From the NCBI GenBank assembly GCA_917880885.1, contig OU862920.1:35437019-35501018 (forward strand): DNA of 64,000 nucleotides, read 5' to 3'. This stretch comes from Limnephilus marmoratus. Its lineage: Eukaryota; Arthropoda; Insecta; Trichoptera; Limnephilidae. Below are positions 32,803 to 43,900 of this stretch, one piece after another. The stretch's first letter is position 1, and every line of letters starts with the position of its first letter. Under the pieces are notes generated by a model, which saw only the letters and a list, made by a program, of their open reading frames with translations, did not search any database and had not been told where the DNA came from. Position numbers and translations under genes: made by a program.

Positions 32803-34850
32803 CCAATCAGAAGGCCCCAAGGAAAATAATTCCCATTGGGGTATATATATCATCTTTGGGGATACTGTGTGGAGGTGATTTTCAGAAACGGAAGTTCTAG
32901 AAAGGAAAAAGGTATGAAGGATTCGTGGGAATCTGAGGGTCTGAAATTAAAAGGTCTCCCTCAATCAGTCTCTCCAATTCCGGCCTGCCACATAGTTGGT
33001 GTGAACAGGAGTAACGGACGTATGAAGAGCGCAAGACGATGTTCTGATGAAAATTAAAAGGTCTCCCTCAATCAGTCTCTCCAGTTTGGCCTGCCACACA
33101 GTGGGCAGACGCATTTACCCGGACCCAGTGGGCTGACGCATTTTGCTATGACCCGGACAAACCTCACCCCATGTAGGCTTGTTGAATAAGTATCGATATA
33201 TCGATATTTTGAATTCAATATATCGATATTTTTAGCCGATATATTTTGATCCGATATATCGATATAATGTTGCAATTTTGCAAACCGTGGATCACTTTTA
33301 AATTTGTTGGTTGGATTTTTATATTATGTACCTATTTTTGTAATCGTAACATATTGATATTATATATCTCACTGTACAAAATTTTCGTTGCCTATTTTTT
33401 TTATTTAATTTATATACTTTTTATTCACATCGTAACTTTATCTAATCTATTTGTTTTTTCATGTTAAAGATGGAGGTACTGCCTTTATTATTTATTATTT
33501 ACAACTAAATAAATTAACGTTCTCCAAAACGAGCTTGAAAAATCATTTGTCATAGATTTGGATTATAATTGTGTAAATTCTAAAAATTATAGTACTTTGT
33601 TAAAATTAAATAGTTATAAATACATTGTGAATTCATATGTCAAATATTGGTTTATAAATGTGTAAATTCTGATTATGCAATTGTAAATGTTCTCTAAAAT
33701 GGCCTGGAAAGAATCTCCTACTTGTGATCTCACTAAAGAAAACACTCATAGAACACTAATAAATGCATTCACTCTGAATGCATTTATTTACGTTCTCCAA
33801 ATTGACCTTGAAAAAAACCACATCTTTGCGATTCTTTTAAAGACATAAAGAAACCATCCCTTAATTATATACAATTCTTAGTGTTCTCAAAAGTTGTCTT
33901 GACAGAAGCAAATTCCCGTGATATCTTGAACGAAACTATTCCTTTGTTAAGAATATTATGAACTAAATATACAATTTGGCTGTCCTGAAACGGGTATTCT
34001 GCCCAGTTGGACAGACAAATGATCACATTGTAATGTATTGTAATATATATGCATATGTAAATAAAATAAAAATAAAAAAATAAATAAAAAAAAATAAAAA
34101 ATATCCAATATCGAAAATTGTATCAAAAACGATATTTTTTAAATTTATGTATTTAAAGTCACTAGAATCCAAACCCGTATAGGAACGAACGGAAAAAAAG
34201 TAACTGTATTGGGTCATGACATCTGGCGGTTGAAATTTTCACTATTAATAGCTTACAAATCTATTGTCTTTGCATTAGTATTTGTGATCACCAATACTAT
34301 CTCATGTGTGTAGGTACATACATAGAAATGTATGCTATTTTTCGCCATTTTTTTCTAAGCCACTCCTATGTGTTGGTTCCCAATTGTCTATGATTATTGA
34401 CTATACCTTGTTCCAAACACGAAGTCCTTTTTGACAGATTATTACGCCAATAGAATGTTACTGAGACGCATTCAAACTTTGTATGTGTCTCAGTTGACAT
34501 ATAAGTTAGAAGACAGTTTTTAGTTTTTGATATTTTTGTAATTATTACGTAGTAAAAATGAATAGTGAGAAAAATACCTTCATTTTTATTGAGATTTTTG
34601 TACATTAAAAAATGCAAATTGTGTACAAAAATTACTATAGATAATATTGAGCTGAATACACTATTATTTTAAAAACGCAAAATCTCTTGAAAATTTGACC
34701 GATATATCGATATATCGATATTTTTTTCTCGATATATCGACGTCGATATTGATATTTTAATAAACATCGATACATCGATATATCGATATTTTTTTTCACT
34801 TTCGACATCCCTAACCCCATGGACTCAGGCACCGCTGCTAAGTAATCAAA
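32803..34850 (-). mobile_element. Family D retroposon split by a hAT element (D6)
   Basis: The D sequence (plus strand: GGCCCCAAGGAAAATAATTC, CATCTTTGGGGATACTGTGT, GTCTCCCTCAATCAGTCTCT, CGGACAAACCTCACCCCATG) runs to 33173. It resumes at 34814 with ACCCCATGGACTCAGGCACC and GCTGCTAAGTAATCAAA, the next D segment in other copies. Within it, AAAAGGTCTCCCTCAATCAG occurs twice (32947 and 33056), a local duplication of about 109 bp. Confidence 0.8.
33174..34813. mobile_element. Non-autonomous hAT-like element, 1640 bp, 8-bp TSD
   Basis: It starts TAGGCTTGTTG and ends CGACATCCCTA, with ATCGATATATCGATAT arrays at both subterminal regions (33191-33265 and 34700-34790), as in the element at 1623-2377. 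The exact 8-bp flanks ACCCCATG lie at 33166-33173 and 34814-34821. No transposase frame. Near 33990-34110 an A-rich tail (AAATAAAATAAAAATAAAAA) suggests a LINE tail carried inside. Confidence 0.88.
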
Positions 34851-36053
34851 ATATACCTATATTATGTTTTTAGCCAAAGAGATGATACATAAATGCTCGA
34901 TAAAATTTGTCCAAATTCCAAGATATCAGAGCCCACCATTCGTGAGAAGTTGAATCTCCTACATACAGCTATTCTGGAAGTAAAATTAGCATTTTACAAG
35001 GCATCAAGTAAAAGTTAATGACAATCATGTATCGTAGGAAGATAACATTTTTATACAACAAGTTTCTAGACGTCGCGTCGCTTCGTGTACAAGTTTCGTT
35101 CCTGGCACTCCTGTTGGTAGGTAAATCTCATATCTTGCTAGGCTTTAGTACTAATATAGGCTGTCATGCGACTATTTCTGAAGAGGAGAAAGTCTTTTCG
35201 TGGAAAAATGAATCGATATTTTTCAATATAGCGCCCCGAATAACATGCTGTGTAACTCGACATGGCGCTCTTCACTGCAAGTATTTCAGCTGGTAGATTC
35301 TTCATTCCGTTTAGCGAAGCAGTGCTCAATGCTCAATGACACAAAAAAAATCGGGGTGCAATTTTTTGCCGTGAGGTTCCATCACACTCCTATGCACTTT
35401 TTATTGTTTTATACGCGAATATGTTTGTATAATACTGTTTTTTACAAAATCCATGACCTCTCTTACTAAACATGATACTGTCCGCACTGTCGGTATTGCT
35501 GTCGCCTGAGAATTACTCTCGAGTATAACTGGGTAGTTAGTCTATTGACTAATTTATTTATTTTTTCGTTATTATTAACTAATTTTTTTAAAACGTTCTC
35601 CCATAATGTGTGTCTAGTCCATTTAAAAATCTATGTATTGTTCATTGATTTCCGTGTTCTTATGTAAAAATAATTTTCCTTTAGATGTATAATATTGTCC
35701 TTCCCGAAATGAGTTTTATTAAACTCATTGGGAGTAATGTATTATAAATTTTATGTAATAATTTTGTAATATATTATCTCTAATAAATAAAAATAAAATA
35801 AAATAATGAGCAAATGCTTGTGAATATCTTACGACTTGGTGTACTTCTGTCGCCGAGAACTTCGCTGTAACCTCTCTTTCTACAGTAGAGCGGTGTTCAC
35901 TCGCTCGGGGAATGAGTGAAGTTTAATATGTAATGCAATGGAAGTGTACCCATCGTGGTGGAGTTAAACTCGTATCTATTCTGAAGTACTATACCTGCAA
36001 TGAACTAATAATTCATAGAAGTGAGATCTAAACTAGAAAATATGAAAGATAGA
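34851..36053. other. Unassigned DNA with a LINE-like tail
   Basis: Overlapping frames of 60-90 codons around 35018-35469 show no motif. The stretch 35560-35805, ending AATAAATAAAAATAAAATAA, looks like the 3' UTR and A-rich tail of a non-LTR retrotransposon on the plus strand, but no coding remnant is attached. Confidence 0.4.
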
Positions 36054-36130
36054 GGTCTCAGTAGCCGAATTGATAAGGCGTTTGTCCCGGCAAGTCGAGA
36101 GGTTCCGGGTTCGTGTCCCAGTTGCGATCA
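36054..36130 (+). repeat. tRNA-like SINE head
   Basis: CAGTAGCCGAATTGATAAGG (A-box-like), GTCCCGGCAAGTCGAGAGGT and CCGGGTTCGTGTCCCAGTTG (B box with one change), then CGATCATTATC and a T-rich body with GTCTTGTTCT. Same family as 25158-25268 and 25383-25462. Confidence 0.6.
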
Positions 36131-36930
36131 TTATCTTTTTTATTTTACTTTGTCTTGTTCTCTTTCAAGTGTGCTATATTTTTATTCAATATATTACATT
36201 GGTGGGAATAAGCTTCGCAAGTTATAAAAAGAGAGTTGTTCTAATAAAAACTAAATATTAATGATTTTTTTTTAAGATCTCCCCGCACCTCTAATATTAA
36301 TGCCATTTCCCAATCTTTTGTTTAATCATTTAAGTACACCAATGACGACATGACCCTTTTCAGTAAAATTAATATTTCTAACAGAAATGATGTGTTTAAG
36401 TTTACCCTATCATTTAAGAACTTTACTTAAAAAGTCTCATTTTATCCCCTTTTTTCGGAAGTTTTGATTCCACTTTATCCAAAAGTACATGCGTAAATTT
36501 ATGTACGCACTGTAACTATTACGCAACATACCGTTTTAATTTATAATGCTTGCAAGTAATTTAAGTTTCCCGTGCACCACTAACCACTGCCAAAGGAGAC
36601 TAGTGGCGCCTTGGAAACTTTAGTATGTATAGGGAACTAATCTCTAAAGGATCCAATTTGCTCAAATTATATTGCCTAATTAGGATAGTAAGCGTAATCC
36701 ACTTCGGTTTCCTTAATCTAGTTAACCTGTCAAATGCTTCTTACTTCTTACACAGCTCCGAATCCGAATAATAATAAAGTTACGTTAAGATGTTTCTTTA
36801 AATGATTGCATTTATTAACTAACCTAAACAAAATACTTGCTATTGTTATTTTAAAAGATACGAATTTTAATGTGACGTAATAAAATTTATATCCACTGCT
36901 TTAAGGCGGCGAAACTAAAATATTAATATG
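36131..36930. other. Unassigned spacer
   Basis: No feature recognised. Confidence 0.35.
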
Positions 36931-37420
36931 CTAGTTGGGATACCCGGCTTTGCTCAGGGAGTTGATATGAGATTGAATTGACGTTCGAACCCACATAGGA
37001 TCTTACATTATATACCCGTACCAAAGTGTATGTGTAGCCCACCAACAAAAATAGGCTTCGAATGGTCCACGATGTTCCATTCCACAACATTCGACAGTGT
37101 TCTGGAATGTTCGACGATGATATTCCCGATTCACTATTCCGGGACATTCCACACCATTCCAAAATGTTCCGGGATGTTATGGAATGTTGTGGAGTGCTCT
37201 CGAATACTCTCGAATGTTCTGGACTGTTCTAGAAATTTCTGGAGTGCGAAACTTCCAACCTTTATATTTTCAAAAGCACGCCATTTAGGCAAAAACGGAA
37301 ACCTTCTTCAAAGATGGGGGATAGAGGGCTATTACACTTTATAATTCCTTTGATCGTACCAGGACTCGTTTCTGAGTTTTAGCGGGATGCATATTTTTAC
37401 ACTTTGTTTTAAAATATATA
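36931..37420 (-). mobile_element. Helitron, third subfamily, carrying a heat-shock-like array
   Basis: On the minus strand the 3' end reads CTGAGCAAAGCCGGGTATCC then CAACTAG, a degraded hairpin and terminal CTAG at 36931-36934. The base after CTAG on the sense strand is C, not T. The 5' boundary is not clear; the next Helitron starts at 37425. A GAA/TTC-rich array lies inside at 37060-37250. Confidence 0.5.
37060..37250. promoter_or_regulatory. Heat-shock-element-like array
   Basis: Many TTC and GAA triplets at about 5-bp phasing. Two blocks are perfect three-unit heat shock elements, TTCnnGAAnnTTC: 37100-37112 (TTCTGGAATGTTC) and 37227-37239 (TTCTAGAAATTTC). Weaker ones (ATTCCGGGACATTCC, GGAATGTTGTGGA) fill the gap. 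HSF trimers bind such inverted triplets. Function here is inferred from the pattern only. Confidence 0.5.
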
Positions 37421-37424
37421 TTAA

Positions 37425-37942
37425 CTAGCAAACCCGGCCACACGTTGCTGTGGCTAACGAAACACAACGCCATTACCCAATATTTATAAAATCCATACCA
37501 CCCGCTTGCCAGCTGCCCACTGCCCGCTGCCTGAATTGAATATTTGAATTTATCGGCATTTCTCTACTGTAATAAGCACGTATTATATATACATATAAAC
37601 TAATTAACTCGCCACCAATCGCCACTATACAATGCTTGCAATGCAACACTGGATATTTGAAAGGAAAAATCAAATATCTACTTACTCTAGGACATCTATT
37701 TTCCAATTTCTTCCGTAGAACGAATTTCGAAAGTACGGCCCGCCAGCCGTTTTAAATCGCACAAAAATATGTTTTCTTTGAATTTCTCGGCTTTTCTCTA
37801 ATATAATTTACATGTATTATACATATAAACATTCCTTTTCAATCACTTTAACTATTGCAGAAAACCGTATGAAAATCCGTTGCGTAGTTTAAAAGATTAA
37901 CGCGCACATACATTTTGAGCGACTTCATTTTATACTGTGTAA
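37425..37942 (-). mobile_element. Non-autonomous Helitron with doubled 5' module (copy 3)
   Basis: CTAG at 37425-37428 preceded by A, then CCCGGCCACACGTTGCTGTG, the terminal hairpin. The two internal modules end with GGCATTTCTCTACTGTAATA and GGCTTTTCTCTAATATAATT. The 5' end is TTTTATACTGTGTAA at about 37928-37942. Confidence 0.85.
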
Positions 37943-40296
37943 TGATGATTAGTAATGTTTTAAGAAGGGAAAAGAAAAAAATGGCAAACTAAAGAAGCCT
38001 GTAATAGCTTGTAGATAATATGCTGAAAAACTCGTAATAAGTCTACGTTCAAACGGCAAGCCTTTTTCATAGACTTTTAAAGGCGAATTGCGTACTTTGG
38101 AACATTAATTAGGATTGTAATTCTGACGGTATTTCAATAAATATATAAAGAAAATACGTGAAGATGTAGGGGGATTCTTAGAAGTTAGTTGGGCGAATTT
38201 TGAACGAATGATCACAGTTAATTTATGATGGCGTTATTCCGTTTATCGGAGCAATGCTCACTGAGTCGAGAAAGCAGTGTAACTTAGTGCAATGGGAGTA
38301 AGTCCGTAGCCAAGAAATAATAATTACCAATTATAATTGTTCGAAATATCTTGTACTGCACCATTGCTTTCGAAAGGCAATACAATTTAGCGGTAAAAAA
38401 TCATAACACTGTTGAGTGGTTCATCAAATTTATTCACCTGCCATAATATATCCTGTGGATTTAAAACGAAAATAATTATTCAAAGTGCGCAAAAATATGT
38501 TTGATCCGATGCGTATTATTTAATATCAATTTTGCGAGGTTTCAGAATTTTCGAGTAAGTTTGTTTTAGTCATTTCATGAAATCAAATATTTTACCTTTA
38601 CCCATTTTTTTTATGAATAATGGAACCGTTAAAAATTTTAGCACTGCAGGCAAAATTCAATAAAGTGAAAGCACACGTGAAATAGAGTCAGAGTTCAATC
38701 TGCCATATGGTAAAATTCAATATGTTGAAAGCAATGTGAAATACAGTCAGAGTTCAATCAGGCGCATGTTAAAATTCACGAGTTTTTTTGTACACATTTT
38801 TCATCGTCAAAAAGCGTTAATATATCGTATATCGTATAGATCTTGCGTATCACGTAAAACATATTAAAGTTTTTTTTAAGATGAATCAAGAGTAGGTACG
38901 TATTTTTATTCAAAAATCGTCACAAAAATATTGGTATAACAAACTTTATCTAACATCCGCCAAATTCTCCTGATCTGAGAATTCTGCTCGAATACTACTA
39001 TTTTACGCTCTCCACTCTACAAATAATCTTAATATGTACCTTACACAAAATTAGTTTTCTCGACAAATTCAGAGTTTGAATAACGAGCATTAGTCCAGAT
39101 TTTTCGTGCTTGAAAAGCTTGTTCTGACAACAATTTCTAACAACTGTTAACTTCCTTCATAAAGAAATATATTTTTTACCAGCGTTATACTGATATTATA
39201 TTGACTCGGGGAGATTAAAGGAGGCTCTAGGTGTGGATTGAAGAATAGGCTTCTTTCATAAGAAAACCGGTTATTGGAAAAAGTAAGGGGAAAATAATAA
39301 AAAGCTTACCTTTTTTTCGCATATAGAATCTTTGCTAAGTACCTACCAATTTACAAATCAATATAAGATCGCAGTCTCTCCATTTAATGTTAGTTGATTT
39401 CATGAGTAATTTGTAATAATATCACCAAATATTGTGCGAAAACGACCAAAATGGGAGTACACTTATAAAAAATTTTAAACGATTAGTTAAGTATTAGGCA
39501 AAAATATTGGGGAAACCAAAAATAATATTCTTTCGTTATATATCTTAACACCGGGATGCTTAGAGTGAGGAATGAAATGTGAAAATAATCATAAGAGGAA
39601 ATTGTGGGAATTCGGACGCTTCTGTTTTCTAACCACACGCACCAAAACAGTAATCTAGGAAGAGGGAAGGAGGGGACGGCGGAAGGGGATGGTGGGATGG
39701 GAAAGGGAAACGCCGGAGAGGGGTAAAGGACGAATGAGGTGAACGGCCTCAGGATCCGAGAAGTATAGGAAAGAACACGCAGGGAAGAGTTGACGATGGA
39801 ATGGGGAACGAGGGTGAGGCAAAGGGAGGGATTGAAAAGGACACATCGTAGCGGTAGGGGATAGCAGTGAGTAAATTTGAAAAATGATTCTCACACGGGC
39901 ATCTACATATAATATGTGGCCTGCTAACGCTTCTGATTTATTGGTGTACGCACTAGACAGAAAAACAAACAAAAATGTTGTCAAAAAGCTTTTCAGTGAA
40001 CAGAATTAAAACACCTGACGGAAAAAATGTGTTTCCAAAGAATTTAAATAACCGAACTAAAAAACTCTTTCTTCTTTTGGTGACATTGCAACACTTGACA
40101 TACTCGCTAGTAATACCTAATAAATTATATTTAAACTAAATAAAATACACAAGAGGGAACAACTTTCACCAACTGCTCTAAAATAATTTAAAAATGAGAA
40201 GGGTAATTTTTATGATCTCTACAAGTTATATCCAATATTTTTTTCGTGAAGCCGTCTTTCGTTCTTCACTGGGCATAATTTATGAGGAAAATAAAC
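37943..40296. other. Unassigned DNA, 2.3 kb
   Basis: No transposon ends or credible gene. A 60-bp tandem repeat of about 2.3 copies lies at 38651-38780 (AAAATTCAATAAAGTGAAAG, GAGTCAGAGTTCAATC). A purine-rich stretch at 39655-39850 (GAGGGAAGGAGGGGACGGCG) gives a 109-codon minus-strand frame that is low-complexity. Confidence 0.45.
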
Positions 40297-40552
40297 AAAA
40301 TTTGAGTGCATTTAACACGCGGTAGAAGCGAAACTTTACCAAACTCAACCAATGAAGAACCAAGGAACCTTGTAAAGTGAGGTCATAATCAAAGCGGCCA
40401 ATGAGCTCAGATCTAGCGTCATTTCCGTTTTATATCTCAACTAATAGTAACTTGATAGGAGTTTGATGCTTCGCAGGTGCTGTTATGCGTCATATCTGTT
40501 TATCAATTCCAAATCACAACGAAGCTATGAAAGTTTCACTTATAAAAAGTCA
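40297..40552 (+). mobile_element. Family B element (B4)
   Basis: GAGTGCATTTAACACGCGGT, GAGGTCATAATCAAAGCGGC, CAATGAGCTCAGATCTAGCG, ATATCTCAACTAATAGTAAC and the right end AAATCACAACGAAGCTATGA with GTTTCACTTATAAA. The second tandem module is partly deleted. Confidence 0.75.
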
Positions 40553-41314
40553 CAAAAATCACAAAACAAAATAAATACGTCCCTAAATGACTTATTTATT
40601 TCGTTTTTGGGAAATCTTACGAGTACAATGATATTAAATACGAGGTAGTGAAATATAATTCATTTTACCTATCTGAATCAGGCAAGTTTACAAATCTTTG
40701 TAAGTAATCACCCAGCACAATTTTTCACTCGACAACTTATCAAATATGTTTCTGCTCAGTTTACGTTTAGCGCACATCAAGATCTACACGACTATTGTAC
40801 GAATAATTCATGTAACCCTTTCCGTTTCTGAGTTGACTGATCCGTTGGTACGAACGATTCTTCTAATGTATGTTCCTATATATACGTAGTCTCTCCGACT
40901 CTTCACTAGCTTCAAGAATAAACTGCCTCGGATAAAACTTAAAAGTTTTTGGAATGTAGAGTGGTGCCGTGTAGGAACAGTCGGGGCTTTCAGAATCACT
41001 GAAAAGCAACTTGGTTTATCAAAAAATAGTAGAGTGTTGACCTGAGAACCGGTAGAGGAACCCATCTGGCCGTTAAAACATTTGTGGAAAGTAGTGGCTG
41101 GAATTCGATGCCCACTTAGCGAGTTGGAATCCTCCTGACTGGAAGAGCTCAAACGACTCTCCATCCGCGCGGATAGCGTCTTGCTCATTTAAAGCAGAGC
41201 TAGCGATGTCGTCTAAATAAATGTCGCGATTGATAATATCCCTTGCCAGAGGGAAGCGAGCGCCTTCATCTAACGTTAACTGTTTGATTGCTCGAAGGGC
41301 TAAGAACGGGCTGC

Positions 41315-41316
<2 letters not shown>
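40553..41316. other. Unassigned spacer
   Basis: A 126-codon minus-strand frame (40808-41188), rich in Ser and Arg, has no recognised motif. It could be a chance frame or an exon; splice-site evidence was not found. Confidence 0.35.
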
Positions 41317-41349
<33 letters not shown>

Positions 41350-41752
41350 GTGAATACCGCACAAGAATCTCAACTGCTCCCGTCTGGAGCCAGTGAGACT
41401 ATGGCATCCCCAATTGGGGTATGTTGTGAGGCTGAAGGTAGTGGGGAGGGGAAGGAGGTGGGGAAGAGGAAGGTTGGGAAGTACCTGGCTATTCAGATCT
41501 GGTCACTAAACACGGTTAAAGCCATTTTCAAGCAACTTTTCAATTCTGAATGGTGGTCTTACACCAGGGCGATACTAATAGTATCTTCCACTCTGGAACA
41601 TGCCGCAAATGTACTATATATTATTTTAAATGAATTAATTGTGAAATAACACAAATTAATCAAATAAAATTTATTTGCGCATGCCGGGTTCGAACCCGCG
41701 ACCTCCGGAATGTGAGTCAAGAGTCTTAGCCACTGGACTACGGAGGTCGTCA
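41317..41752 (-). mobile_element. Family T SINE, full length (T3)
   Basis: The T run 41317-41346 is a long poly(A) tail on the minus strand. The tRNA-like head is at 41682-41752 at the other end. Between them are TGAATACCGCACAAGAATCT, the ACGGGAGCAG complement, a purine-rich tract, GATCTGGTCACTAAACACGG and AACACAAATTAATCAAATAA. The 30-bp homopolymer tail and clean head make this the youngest-looking T copy. Confidence 0.9.
41682..41752 (-). repeat. tRNA-like head of T3 with A and B boxes
   Basis: Minus strand: GACCTCCGTAGTCCAGTGGC gives an A box (TAGTCCAGTGG), and GTCGCGGGTTCGAACCCGGC gives a perfect B box with a paired T arm. The 5' GACCTCCG does not pair with the 3' GCATGCGC, so a working tRNA is unlikely; it serves as an internal polymerase III promoter. 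Confidence 0.75.
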
Positions 41753-41929
41753 AGGCCAAATGCCACGCGATTGTATTCGACGGGTGTCTTCGACAATTTT
41801 TCGATTGCGCCGAGTGATTTTCGAGACTCTTATCGTCGATAATCCCCATTTCACAGTCGGGAAACACGCCGAACGCGTTCCCAACATTCGTATATGGTTA
41901 AAATTTGTTCTTTTATTCAATCGGTCCTA

Positions 41930-42105
41930 TGTGGAACGGCCCTTATGGCCGGCATCTGTGTTTCCTTCTTTCTGCAACGTAGATCTCTTTAACTCCCAGA
42001 TTCACTCCTACCTTTCCTCAATCCCCCCCTCCCCATATGGCTTCTCCAAAGATGACATAGACTTTGAGGTAAATATTTTTCTGTGTGGAGTTAATGATAT
42101 AAAAC
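41930..42105 (+). mobile_element. Family D-related retroposon, 3' part (D7)
   Basis: TCCTATGTGGAACGGCCCTT is unlike D, but CTCCTACCTTTCCTCAATCC, TCTCCAAAGATGACATAGAC, TTTGAGGTAAATATTTTT and CTGTGTGGAGTTAATG follow the D 3' end. The tail is short and A-rich, and a B element starts a few bases later. Confidence 0.6.
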
Positions 42106-42107
42106 AA

Positions 42108-42250
42108 AACGACGCGAGCTCTGCGCTCATTGGCCTGCTCACTGGGCTTTGATTATGACCTCACTTTTCAAGGCTCCTTGGTAGTTTGAGATTGTTTTGG
42201 TAAAATTTCACTTCTACCGCGTGAAAACTGCACTCGATTTTTTTTTAAGT
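42108..42250 (-). mobile_element. Family B element, right half missing (B5)
   Basis: Plus strand: GAGCTCTGCGCTCATTGGCC, GGCTTTGATTATGACCTCAC, TTTTCAAGGCTCCTTGGTAG, GAGATTGTTTTGGTAAAATT, TCACTTCTACCGCGTG and a T run. It keeps the hairpin end and one CCAAT module. Confidence 0.75.
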
Positions 42251-42762
42251 GAAGCTATTACTTTGGTTTTTTACACCGTAAACTATAATAGTTTTCACTG
42301 TGGATACAATCATTTTACTTTACAATGTTCATTAAACTTACAATCGACCACCATACCACGGGCATCAGCTGCATGGTGGTAGAAAAATCCACAAATAATG
42401 AAACCATCATAATATGCAATGAATAAAGAAAAATAAAAAATAAAATTTAAAAGATAGTAACTTCACCATTCTTCCTGGTGAAACGACTTCATTATTATTA
42501 TTTTGGCCCCGAATTAGTATCGAATCTTTCTTTTTAGTTTGCACTTACACTAAACTTGCAACCGATACAGTGATCAGTAGGAGAATAATGTTAAAGGGAA
42601 AACCAGAACACAATGGACCAAAGGTGAACCCACTGGTAAAAATATGAATATCTACAAAATCTGATATTGCATCACGTGAAACAATAAAATGGTGAAACGT
42701 TTTTTCCTCATGAAAAAATACTAAAAACATTTCCAGTTTCCAAAAAATATGACCAGTATGAA
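42251..42762. other. Unassigned spacer
   Basis: No feature recognised. Confidence 0.3.
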
Positions 42763-43000
42763 TAATAATAATAACATTTTATTTATATAGCGCAGTTTTG
42801 TGATATTTCACTTCAAGTGCGCTTAACTATAATAAAATTTAAAATAATTCTACAGTGCTCCTTATAATATTAAGAAAATAATAAAAGAATAAACAGTATT
42901 TACAAAATAATGACAGAAGAACAAAATTAACTAAAGAATATACAGTATTTACAAAACAATGACAGAAGAACAAAATTAACAAAGATAGTGCTGTTATAGC
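42763..43000 (-). mobile_element. 3' tail of a CR1/L2-like LINE, third copy
   Basis: Minus strand: AGCGCACTTGAAGTGAAATA, TCACAAAACTGCGCTATATA, AATAAAATG, then (TTA)n at 42763-42777. This is the same order as the tails at 9416-9490 and 56513-56600. A 48-bp tandem pair (ACAGTATTTACAAAAYAATG) lies at 42885-42985. No RT remnant is visible upstream. Confidence 0.6.
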
Positions 43001-43900
43001 ACACACGGGACAATAATAATAATAGACAATAGCGGGGCTATTGTAACACAGGACAAAACAAGAACTTTAAAACTAAAATATAATATACCAACAGAAAGGC
43101 GATGGCTCTAACGAGCTGAAACCGGTTACGGTCAATAACATTATGTGGAATAAAGTTATACATTTGCTTTATTATTATATATCTATCATAATGGAATTCC
43201 ACCACGAATTATCATTTTCAAAAATAGAAATATAAAAAAAAACATTATTTAATAAAAATATCATGAACTTTATCGAGTCCAGCTGTATTTTTTAAACTCT
43301 TTTATAAGTTTATTAGATTTTACCAACCAAATCCGTTATGGGTCTTCGACATCTGTGAAAACTGTTGTTGATTTAATTTTTTTCGTACATATACAATATT
43401 CAAATGCCTCAATTTAGATTTATATCATATCTCGGATAAGCAAATTCGCCGATTTAGTGGATTTTTGGACCTGTATAAATCGGAAAGAAAATATAATATT
43501 ACAATTTTCATGTTGTTCGTAAAATTAAACAAATCTTTGTGGTGGTGGGCTATTTAAATTGAAATATGAACATTTTCCGTTTCTTCTAAAATCTAAATTG
43601 CTTAAATGGTTTTAGTATGTAGAGCGAATGTCGAAAGAAAGGAAAGTTTGAAAAGTAAATTAATAGTAGAAGAAATCGAGGACGATGATATTAATTAGTT
43701 GTAGCTTACATTTTCCGTGGTGGTCGCATGTGTGTTTTAATGTGTAATACACCTATACGTGCGCAATGCCCGTTCACATTTATTTCAACCCCAAAAATAA
43801 TAGAAAATTCCATCACCTAAAACCTGATCGTCCAATTGAAAGCGTAACACATTTATCTTTATGTATATTATTTATGTCACGACCAAATCTACAATCTCAC
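43001..43900. other. Unassigned DNA
   Basis: No element boundary or coding frame recognised. The last eight bases are the left target duplication of the next hAT element. Confidence 0.35.

Noticed and set aside
39655..39984. A 109-codon minus-strand frame
   Set aside because: Low-complexity purine-rich tract gives a Pro/Ser-rich frame without motif.
41682..41752. A functional tRNA gene
   Set aside because: The A and B boxes are good, but the acceptor ends do not pair and a SINE body with poly(A) follows directly.
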